This document shows, piece after piece, positions 31,180-35,179 of a DNA stretch of 35,179 nt. The position numbers were made by a program, and so were the translations under genes. The notes under the pieces were generated by a model. It searched no databases and was not told the DNA's origin. It saw only the letters and a list, made by a program, of their open reading frames with translations. Position 1 is the first letter of the stretch; each line of letters opens with the position of its first letter. Origin of the DNA: a virus; IMG/VR virus record IMGVR_UViG_3300031162_000917, positions 1 to 35,179 of that record. One strand, 5' to 3'.

Positions 31180-31602
31180 ATGCCAAAAAGCGTTGTTTCA
31201 AAAAAGAAACTCTTTAGAGAGTTTTCTCGTCTCAATCAAAGGTACGTAAAAAAGAACTACCTAAAGAACTACAGGTGCACGATGATGAATTTCTGCAGAA
31301 AGAAAGACATCTTTGAGCGCGAGATGATGTTTATGCTGTGGGCTTACGACCTTGAGTTCTTTACTTTAAAACACGCGGTTAAAGAATATGAATACTCAGA
31401 GAAGAAACTAGGGGAAAGGATTATATACCCACTACTTAACGAAGGGTATATATACAAGCACTTCGACAAGATGACCCCGTCACAGACGATGGCTGATCAC
31501 TTGTTTAGAGAAGAAACTAAATACAACTACAGGGTGCGCTATGCGCTTACACAGAGAGCAAGGCTTCTCGTACAATCTTTCTACAAAGAGCTAGAGCTTT
31601 AA
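31180..31602 (+). CDS. Winged-helix-like DNA-binding regulator
   Basis: 140 aa from the ATG at 31180-31182; a longer in-frame reading to 30970 would cover the divergent gene and carries no recognisable sequence. After a basic start (MPKSVVSKKKLFREFSRLNQ) comes a helix (EREMMFMLWAYDLEFFTLKH), then AVKEYEYSEKKLGERIIYPL, LNEGYIYKHFD (wing) and RYALTQRARLLVQSFYKEL. The order 'mlw.y...ft......y..s.k.l...i.pLl..GyI........y.LT.rar.lv..fy' is that of winged-helix (MarR/PadR-type) regulators. It is the only plus-strand gene inside the late block, so it may control the late operon. Confidence 0.6.
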   Translation: MPKSVVSKKKLFREFSRLNQRYVKKNYLKNYRCTMMNFCRKKDIFEREMMFMLWAYDLEFFTLKHAVKEYEYSEKKLGERIIYPLLNEGYIYKHFDKMTPSQTMADHLFREETKYNYRVRYALTQRARLLVQSFYKELEL

Positions 31603-32084
31603 GCGCTGGCTACAAAGAGCTCTACGTCAACGTCAGCGTTGTTGTCGTTGATAGCTATGATGCTTTCGAGGTCCTTGAGCACAGTGACAGCCGTGGCAGC
31701 GTCATCGTCTACAGCTGCCACCCCGACACCTTTGTGTACTATAAAGCTTTGTCCTGCCTCTAGCAGTATGCTAGCTGAAGAGTCTGCATCGGCATCGCCG
31801 TTAGCAGCTATCTGCAGGGACAAGATGATTTGATTCGTATCGTCAAGGTTTGTAACCCTTACGTACTTCACGTCGTCATCATCCATGGCGCTATCTGCTG
31901 TAGTAACAGCAGTTCTAAAGTTAGCTATAGTAGTTTGAGTAGCTGCCCCACCTCCATCAGCAGGTGTGCTTACTATCCTGCCCATGGTTTGATTGACACC
32001 CGTTATCTCAAGGGTGTTTTCGCTACCCCTTTCCTTTCCGTTGAGGGTGACGTTCTCTGTTATTGTTACTGTAAGTGTGGCCAT
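31599..32084 (-). CDS. Small beta-sandwich-type virion protein (third member of the paralogue group)
   Basis: 161 aa, Ala/Asp/Thr-rich. It contains MATLTVTITENVTLNGKERG, VKYVRVTNLDDTNQIILSLQ, LLEAGQSFIVHKGVGV and a closing DVELFVASA, the same layout as the 135- and 136-aa proteins near 18 kb. The TAA at 31599-31601 shares bases with the TAA (31600-31602) of the convergent regulator gene. The ATG overlaps the stop of the endolysin gene. A virion role is inferred from the relatives. Confidence 0.6.
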   Translation of the reverse strand: MATLTVTITENVTLNGKERGSENTLEITGVNQTMGRIVSTPADGGGAATQTTIANFRTAVTTADSAMDDDDVKYVRVTNLDDTNQIILSLQIAANGDADADSSASILLEAGQSFIVHKGVGVAAVDDDAATAVTVLKDLESIIAINDNNADVDVELFVASA

Positions 32085-32554
32085 TATTCAAATATTACTT
32101 TGTAGTAAGTTTTTCCTTGATCGTCGCGGCAAGCTTTGAGGCACCGACCACGATTAATCCCATCGTAAAAGAAGCTAACGTGAACCCAGTCAGGATTATC
32201 GTCATCACCAAACTCCCAGATAAGTTGATCAAACGTAAGGTTATTGAGTATATACTGGAAGATCTGAGCGTTTGTGCAGCCTCCGTAAACGTCTGCGTCC
32301 AAATCGAGCGCTCTTCCTTCCACATGCTGACTACGGCTACTCCCGCCGATAGCAGTGTTGAGCTCAGCTGAACGATAGCCGCTCGACACGTATATAGGGC
32401 ACTTGAAAGCGTCCCTAAGAGGTTGAAATACGTTGAGCGCAATTTGTCGGAGATTCTCTTTAGTCCAGTCATCGGGGGTGTTATCTATACCTAAGCGCTT
32501 AGCCGTTGTGCTTTTTATCACTTCTGCGAGCGACAGATTTTTTGACAGCTTCAT
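32084..32554 (-). CDS. Endolysin, M15-type peptidoglycan peptidase
   Basis: 156 aa. The zinc ligands of the M15A (D-Ala-D-Ala carboxypeptidase-like) family are all visible: His77 and Asp84 in SSRSQHVEGRALDLD, His125 in DWVHVSF and catalytic Glu114 in LIWEFG. The substrate-loop SSGYRSAELN (57-66) is also typical. No signal peptide, so it would need a holin or similar. It likely cuts peptide bridges of host peptidoglycan at lysis. Neighbours include a lysozyme-like gene, forming a lysis group. Confidence 0.88.
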   Translation of the reverse strand: MKLSKNLSLAEVIKSTTAKRLGIDNTPDDWTKENLRQIALNVFQPLRDAFKCPIYVSSGYRSAELNTAIGGSSRSQHVEGRALDLDADVYGGCTNAQIFQYILNNLTFDQLIWEFGDDDNPDWVHVSFFYDGINRGRCLKACRDDQGKTYYKVIFE

Positions 32555-32630
32555 TGTTTAGGCGTCTTTTTTCATTCTCTACTCCAGAGTCCTTTCGCTT
32601 CTGCTTGGGATTGAAGTAGTATTTTCTCAC
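32499..32630 (-). CDS. Possible small basic protein (43 aa, GTG start)
   Basis: The GTG at 32628-32630 overlaps the TGA of the upstream gene (GTGA), and the frame runs to TAA at 32499-32501, entering the first 56 bases of the endolysin gene in another frame. The sequence begins MRKYYFNPKQKRKDSGVENE and ends SVARRSDKKHNG, highly basic like neighbouring small genes. It fills an otherwise empty 72-bp gap. The coupling-type overlap supports it; the GTG start and the overlap with the endolysin weaken it. Confidence 0.4.
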   Translation of the reverse strand: MRKYYFNPKQKRKDSGVENEKRRLNNEAVKKSVARRSDKKHNG

Positions 32631-32869
32631 TTAACCCCAGACAGCTTTCTGTATCTCTCTACAAGGGCCTTCGCTTCAGGTGTACCCTTGGCTTTCTTGA
32701 TCTTGTCTTCAAGACCTTTCAGCATAGCAGATTTCTTGGGGTCGTAGTTTCCGCCACCTTTGTACTTCATGCCTTTGCCAGCTTTCTTGACACCACGGCC
32801 CTTAAGTACGTCTGCCATAGTAACCTTACCGTCACCGTTCAGATCTGGGAATTTCTTTTTTGTTTTCAT
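32627..32869 (-). CDS. Small basic protein with EF-hand/dockerin-like loop and KGG motif
   Basis: 80 aa from the ATG at 32867-32869, which lies 5 nt after a TATATTTG box; a TTG six codons upstream would overlap that box. It begins MKTKKKFPDLNGDGKVTMAD. DLNGDGKVTMADVL is a full calcium-binding loop (D-x-N-x-D-G-x-V...D) as in dockerins. Then come KGMKYKGGGNYDPKK and a basic helix ending LVERYRKLSGVK. The calcium loop is like that at the nozzle C-terminus. Role unknown; it sits in the lysis/virion group. Confidence 0.65.
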   Translation of the reverse strand: MKTKKKFPDLNGDGKVTMADVLKGRGVKKAGKGMKYKGGGNYDPKKSAMLKGLEDKIKKAKGTPEAKALVERYRKLSGVK

Positions 32870-32874
32870 GACAG

Positions 32875-32882
32875 CAAATATA
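32875..32882 (-). promoter_or_regulatory. Bacteroidota-type -7 box (TATATTTG)
   Basis: The minus strand reads TATATTTGCTGTCATG: 5 nt between box and the ATG at 32869, giving a leaderless or near-leaderless message. Likely promoter of the lysis group. Confidence 0.6.
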
Positions 32883-32883
32883 A

Positions 32884-33471
32884 TCAATCTTGATAAGCTG
32901 CTCCTCTAGCTATTTTTAAGTACTCCTCTGGAGTCTTATTTGTACCAGGAACCTTGAAATCAGTGCCATCCCTAAGGCTTGCAAAGTACTCCCTTGTACG
33001 TTGCCTCCCCAAGAAGTTGCTCAAGAAGGCAACGTCATCAAGGCTAAAGTTCCAGTCATCACCAAGCTGCGGTGCATACTCCTCAGTAAGCTCCATAGCA
33101 TTCCTTCTGAGTGAAGGGCCTCCAATGCCTTCCTCCATCCTCATATCAAACACTTTCTCTTGCAGCTCTGGAGATTGAGCAAACTGCTCTCTAGAAACAC
33201 CCTTCATAAACGGCAAGTCTTTGATCTCGCTGTATCTCTGACCGTACATACCAGTAGCTGTGCTGGTTGGATTCATCATAAGAACTCCACCAAGAGATTC
33301 AGCCATAGAAATGCCCTTCTTTATTGCGTCTGCGTTTAGAGAGTCTGATGGCATCTCGTGGAACTCACTGAAATCCACAGGAACCAAGTTCCCAGCCTCA
33401 TTGTAACGATAACCCTTGGGGGGATCCTTCTGTACTTTCATGCCCTGCTGGGCTCTGTATGCTGTTTTCAT
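32884..33471 (-). CDS. Lysozyme/transglycosylase-like virion protein (tentative)
   Basis: 195 aa from the ATG at 33469-33471 (a TTG four codons earlier is less likely). A short basic start (MKTAYRAQQGMKVQKDPPKG) precedes a domain with GISMAESLGGVLMMNPTSTA, TGMYGQRYSEI and 'VSREQFAQSPELQEKVFDMRM'. An AES helix, then an STATG(M/L)YGQ loop and a following 'tr.qfl.dp.lQe.v' helix is the layout of phage lysozyme or soluble-transglycosylase-like folds, where the first Glu is catalytic. The remaining C-terminal part is helical. It is first of the late block, beside the M15 endolysin. I am not certain of the fold. Confidence 0.5.
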   Translation of the reverse strand: MKTAYRAQQGMKVQKDPPKGYRYNEAGNLVPVDFSEFHEMPSDSLNADAIKKGISMAESLGGVLMMNPTSTATGMYGQRYSEIKDLPFMKGVSREQFAQSPELQEKVFDMRMEEGIGGPSLRRNAMELTEEYAPQLGDDWNFSLDDVAFLSNFLGRQRTREYFASLRDGTDFKVPGTNKTPEEYLKIARGAAYQD

Positions 33472-33483
33472 GTCTAGATACAA

Positions 33484-33806
33484 CTATTCTCGCGCCATAA
33501 AGAAAAAGGACTCTTCTGTGTACACACAAAAACCAACTTTGCATGCTTATTCTTACTTCTGAATCGCTTCGATGCCGTAAAGGTATAAAGGATTTTTTTA
33601 AAAGTCAACCCTAAAGCAGAACTTTACACAAAAGACTCTAAGTGGCTCTAAATAAAAGGGTTAATTACCAGCTAATCATGTGTTGTTGATAAGGTGTTAG
33701 ATCAGTTTTGAGTGGTTTTTCTTGATACTGAAGTCAATGATCCAAAAAATGCACGAGAAATGTAGACCGTGGGGATTATATAGACTTCTGCACGACTGCG
33801 CATGCG
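33484..33806. other. Non-coding, A/T-rich spacer between the divergent gene blocks
   Basis: No convincing gene on either strand. It contains a T7 run at 33592-33598, GTGTACAC near 33529-33536 and the palindrome CGCATGCG at its right end, but no exact TAnnTTTG box facing either gene block. The promoters of the leftward lysozyme-like gene and of the rightward hairpin-rich unit should be here or in the following leader. Confidence 0.5.
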
Positions 33807-33855
33807 AACCGAAACGGTTTGGCCAACCCCACCCCCCTAATATCTTCGATATTAG
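33807..33855. repeat. Leader hairpins 1 and 2
   Basis: 33807-33819 is AACCG-AAA-CGGTT. 33837-33855 is an 8-bp perfect stem CTAATATC-TTC-GATATTAG. They open the hairpin array that runs on through the plus-strand genes. Confidence 0.85.
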
Positions 33856-33875
33856 CGCAAATACTTTTAGCTTTT

Positions 33876-33903
33876 TACCTACTGACTTTCAGTCAGTTAG
33901 GTA
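33876..33903. repeat. Leader hairpin 3
   Basis: A 12-bp stem with one bulged T: TACCT plus ACTGACT, loop TTC, AGTCAGT plus AGGTA. No T-run follows, so it is not an ordinary terminator on the plus strand. Confidence 0.85.
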
Positions 33904-33997
33904 GGGTTAGCTCTACCACTGCATGAGACCTGCGAAGCTTGCGTCGTCTTCGTTGCGGTGGGACAATCCCTCCCCAATCCATCTTTCGACTCTGACC

Positions 33998-34016
33998 TTT
34001 CCCCTTTCAGGGGAAA
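33998..34016. repeat. Leader hairpin 4
   Basis: TTTCCCCT-TTC-AGGGGAAA, an 8-bp perfect stem with the same TTC triloop as hairpins 2, 3 and 6. Confidence 0.85.
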
Positions 34017-34049
34017 CATTCAGTGCCGATTTGGTCGGTCTTCGCGATG

Positions 34050-34091
34050 GCTAACATACGGAGATAACGAGTTATCTCTCAGTGTGTTAGC
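34050..34091. repeat. Leader hairpin 5, nested
   Basis: The outer stem GCTAACATAC pairs with GTGTGTTAGC (one T-G pair) and encloses an inner stem GAGATAAC/GTTATCTC. It is one of the longest folded elements in the leader. Confidence 0.85.
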
Positions 34092-34103
34092 GGCCTTCAA
34101 CTC

Positions 34104-34131
34104 CACTACTACTATCTTCGATAGTGTAGTG
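34104..34131. repeat. Leader hairpin 6
   Basis: CACTAC, a bulged T, ACTATC, loop TTC, GATAGT, GTAGTG: 6 + 6 bp around one bulge. Confidence 0.85.
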
Positions 34132-34147
34132 AATACACCGAACCCTA

Positions 34148-34201
34148 GAGATATGTATTAGAATGAATGAATTCTATGAATTCATTCTAATACATTATCT
34201 C
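34148..34201 (+). promoter_or_regulatory. 21-bp stem-loop ending directly at a start codon
   Basis: 34148-34168 pairs with 34180-34201 over 21 bp with a single bulged base and an 11-nt loop (GAATTCTATGA). The 3' arm ends ...ATTATCTC and the ATG of the 182-aa gene follows with no spacing. Folded mRNA would present or hide the start codon, so translational control or RNase III-type processing is likely. Confidence 0.8.
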
Positions 34202-34750
34202 ATGTCAAACTTCAATTTCTCCGATTGCCGAAAGGCAACCAACCAAGCCATCTTCCGTCCCACTGCGGCCCGCAAAGCAGAAGCTGTAAAGCTTCTGACT
34301 GAAGCCTTGGACTTCATCAATAACCTCGAAGAGGTTAAAGAGAAGCCGAAGGCTTCGAAGACGAAGAAGCGTCGTCGTAAGACGACGAAGAGAACACCTT
34401 CACAGAAGGTGGCAGACCGCCAAGAGATGGCCAACAAGACCAACGAAGTTGGTCCAATCAAGCCTTCGAAGAAGGCTAAGAAAGCCTCCGTCAAGGAGGC
34501 TGCAAAGTCAGCCAAAGCTGTCTCGGTGGCCACTGGAGCTGCCGCTAAAGCGGCAAAGAAAGCAGAACTTCGTTCTGCTACTGCTGAAAGGGCTGAGGTT
34601 GCCGCTCAACCTTCGGTTGATGAGTCAAGAGTAGCTTCCTTGGAAGCTAAGATTGAGGCTCTCACCGCAGTGCTCGCCCTGCACATGGAGTCTTCGACTC
34701 TCCCCGTTGCTAACGAAGTTAGCATTAACGAACTCCCTTTCGAACTCTAA
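34202..34750 (+). CDS. Histone-H1-like Lys/Ala-rich protein in the hairpin-rich unit
   Basis: 182 aa from the ATG at 34202-34204, directly after the long stem-loop; an ATG at 34163 lies inside that stem and is rejected. It begins MSNFNFSDCRKATNQAIFRP and has a helical segment to about residue 45. A very basic low-complexity region (KPKASKTKKRRRKTTKRTPS, KPSKKAKKASVKEAAKSAKA, to about 130) resembles histone H1 tails. A C-terminal helix (VASLEAKIEALTAVLALHME) could be a coiled coil. DNA or RNA binding is likely. About 16 hairpins lie inside this gene, in different codon phases, so codon choice serves the nucleic acid structure. No family is recognised. Confidence 0.65.
   Translation: MSNFNFSDCRKATNQAIFRPTAARKAEAVKLLTEALDFINNLEEVKEKPKASKTKKRRRKTTKRTPSQKVADRQEMANKTNEVGPIKPSKKAKKASVKEAAKSAKAVSVATGAAAKAAKKAELRSATAERAEVAAQPSVDESRVASLEAKIEALTAVLALHMESSTLPVANEVSINELPFEL
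34225..34724. repeat. Hairpin array inside the 182-aa gene
   Basis: Perfect short inverted repeats at 34225-34238 (loop GAAA), 34278-34297 (8 bp, GTAA), 34321-34337 (GAA), 34342-34356 (GAA), 34370-34387 (GTAA), 34395-34411 (ACA), 34438-34454 (GAA), 34461-34477 (GAA), 34483-34501 (GTCAA), 34540-34555 (TAAA), 34561-34579 (8 bp, TTC), 34606-34620 (TTC), 34632-34649 (CTTG), 34687-34701 (TTC) and 34708-34724 (GAA). Stems are 5-8 bp. Weaker ones lie at 34300-34316 and 34509-34520. Confidence 0.9.
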
Positions 34751-34766
34751 TTCATTGAAAATGAAT
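34750..34766 (+). promoter_or_regulatory. Start-codon hairpin cassette, junction 1
   Basis: ATTCATT-GAA-AATGAAT, a 7-bp stem. It begins on the last base of the TAA of the 182-aa gene and contains the ATG (34761) of the next gene. The 10-nt spacer TTCATTGAAA matches TTCATCGAAG at the next junction. Confidence 0.85.
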
Positions 34767-34919
34767 ATCTTTCAGAATCACATCAATGCCAACTACCATA
34801 GAATGGTAGCTGAAGTCAAAGATTTGGCTCGTTTCGAAGGAAACGACAAAGCGGTTGCGACGCTCGACGCAATCATCGACTGCCTCAATGCTCAAAGAGC
34901 ATTGCTTGTTAAACCTTAA
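34761..34919 (+). CDS. Small protein of the hairpin-rich unit (52 aa)
   Basis: 52 aa: it begins MNIFQNHINANYHRMVAEVK and ends DCLNAQRALLVKP, mostly helical, near-neutral. It starts 10 nt after the previous stop, inside a hairpin, and ends 10 nt before the next start. Internal hairpins: 34793-34809 (7 bp, loop AGA), 34829-34846 (7 bp, GAAG), 34886-34904 (8 bp, AAA), and a weaker one at 34855-34872. Not recognised; the shared junctions argue that it is a real gene. Confidence 0.6.
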   Translation: MNIFQNHINANYHRMVAEVKDLARFEGNDKAVATLDAIIDCLNAQRALLVKP

Positions 34920-34920
34920 T

Positions 34921-34933
34921 TCATCGAAGATGA
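34921..34933 (+). promoter_or_regulatory. Start-codon hairpin cassette, junction 2
   Basis: TCATC-GAA-GATGA, a 5-bp stem enclosing the same C(GAA)G loop. It lies between TAA (34917-34919) and the ATG (34930) of the 25-aa frame. Same spacer length and near-identical sequence as junction 1. Confidence 0.8.
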
Positions 34934-35007
34934 CTGCAATCCTTTCCTTCACATTGGCGGGCGCTGTCTTGTACTTTGAGTACAAGCTGTTGCTCCGCCT
35001 CCTCTGA
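34930..35007 (+). CDS. Possible 25-aa membrane microprotein
   Basis: ATG at 34930, TGA at 35005-35007. It begins MTAILSFTLAGAVLYFEYKL and ends LLRLL: one hydrophobic helix of about 16 residues then Lys/Arg, as in tiny membrane peptides. The start is placed exactly as in the previous gene (stop, 10-nt hairpin spacer, ATG), which is the main support. It contains the 8-bp hairpin 34968-34986 (CTTGTACT-TTG-AGTACAAG). Confidence 0.5.
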   Translation: MTAILSFTLAGAVLYFEYKLLLRLL

Positions 35008-35017
35008 ACCTCTTAGA

Positions 35018-35072
35018 GTATCTTGATATATACACTCTCTTCATTTATGAAGAGTGTATATATCTTAGATAC
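35018..35072. repeat. Long intergenic hairpin
   Basis: GTATCT (35018-35023) pairs with AGATAC (35067-35072). After a small internal loop GATATATACACTC (35025-35037) pairs with GAGTGTATATATC (35052-35064), then, after a 2-nt bulge, TTCAT with ATGAA. About 24 bp in total. No T-run follows. Like 34148-34201 it fills the gap upstream of a gene. Confidence 0.85.
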
Positions 35073-35110
35073 CTCTTGAATCAACATTTTCAAACTTCAA
35101 TTCAACCATC

Positions 35111-35179
35111 ATGCAGACATTTGCAGATATCCGCCGTCAGCTTATTGCTGACATCCTCGACTCTCACCTCTCCTTCGAC
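35111..35179 (+). CDS. Start of the next plus-strand gene (partial)
   Basis: The ATG at 35111 opens MQTFADIRRQLIADILDSHL and the frame remains open to the window end (23 codons). It carries a hairpin at 35136-35152 (GTCAGC-TTATT-GCTGAC), so the array continues. Nothing more can be said about its function. Confidence 0.5.
   Translation, partial: MQTFADIRRQLIADILDSHLSFD

Noticed and set aside
33806-34131. Rho-independent terminators in the leader
   Set aside because: None of the leader hairpins is followed by a T-run on the appropriate strand, and there are too many in series.
33958-34161. 67-aa plus-strand open frame in the leader
   Set aside because: It consists of the hairpin sequences themselves, has no normal start context, and its composition does not look like a protein.
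34163-34201. Upstream ATG giving a 195-aa form of the 182-aa protein
   Set aside because: It lies inside the long stem-loop, and its 13 extra residues come from the inverted repeat; the ATG at 34202 directly after the stem is the better start.
34195-34533. 112-aa minus-strand open frame opposite the 182-aa gene
   Set aside because: Antisense shadow of the Lys/Ala-rich frame; the hairpins make both strands look alike in composition. The plus frame has matched junctions, the minus frame has none.
33807-35152. CRISPR array
   Set aside because: The repeated elements are different palindromes with a common loop, not identical direct repeats with spacers, and they run through coding frames.
1-35179. 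Integrase, attachment sites, transposase or insertion sequence
   Set aside because: I looked near the tRNAs and repeats and found no recombinase gene and no direct repeat of a tRNA end in this window.

Overview
The window is most likely the structural (late) half, plus the start of the opposite-strand region, of a tailed double-stranded DNA phage of a marine-type Bacteroidota host. The genes are tightly packed, with many TAATG or ATGA stop/start overlaps. The module set is that of a podovirus: large terminase, portal, scaffold, major capsid protein, ring-type connector proteins and a giant nozzle protein. The terminase and portal resemble those I know from crAss-like phages (Crassvirales, e.g. 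the Cellulophaga podoviruses), but I judge this from remembered family patterns and ran no search. The host call rests on repeated minus-strand TAnnTTTG boxes, the Bacteroidota -7 promoter element, just upstream of start codons, and on A/T-rich start regions without clear Shine-Dalgarno sites.

Layout, following minus-strand transcription from right to left. 33471-31599: a lysozyme-like protein, small proteins, an M15 peptidase endolysin and a small beta-rich virion-like protein. 31602-31180: one winged-helix-like regulator on the plus strand. 31167-28554: small conserved phage proteins, a GroES-like protein, two tRNAs (Ile-UAU and Arg-UCU), an HNH-like basic protein and a zinc-ribbon protein. 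28570-24005: terminase and portal. 24005-19539: a receptor-binding block (adaptor-like protein, 842-aa collagen-tipped fibre, RCC1-like propeller). 19525-17336: small basic KGG-motif proteins and small beta proteins. 17310-13479: scaffold, major capsid protein and decoration-like proteins separated by UUCG terminators. 13401-1: a lectin-like protein, an AT-hook protein, two ring proteins, the 2316-aa nozzle, its apparently detached C-terminal module, and two coiled-coil internal-virion-like proteins, the last running off the left edge.

At the right end (33484-35179) the style changes completely. After about 320 bp with no visible gene, a plus-strand unit begins. About 400 nt of leader is followed by at least four small genes (182, 52, 25 aa and a partial one). 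From 33807 to 35152 leader and genes alike are packed with short perfect hairpins, one about every 20-50 nt, most with 6-8 bp stems and three- or four-base loops. C(GAA)G or its complement C(TTC)G recurs as the loop. The hairpins ignore reading frame and gene borders, so selection appears to act on the nucleic acid itself. The first two gene junctions share the same hairpin cassette overlapping the start codon. This array is the most unusual thing in the window. Promoters or binding sites for a virion-packaged RNA polymerase, or deliberate mRNA structuring of an early operon, are the hypotheses I would test first.
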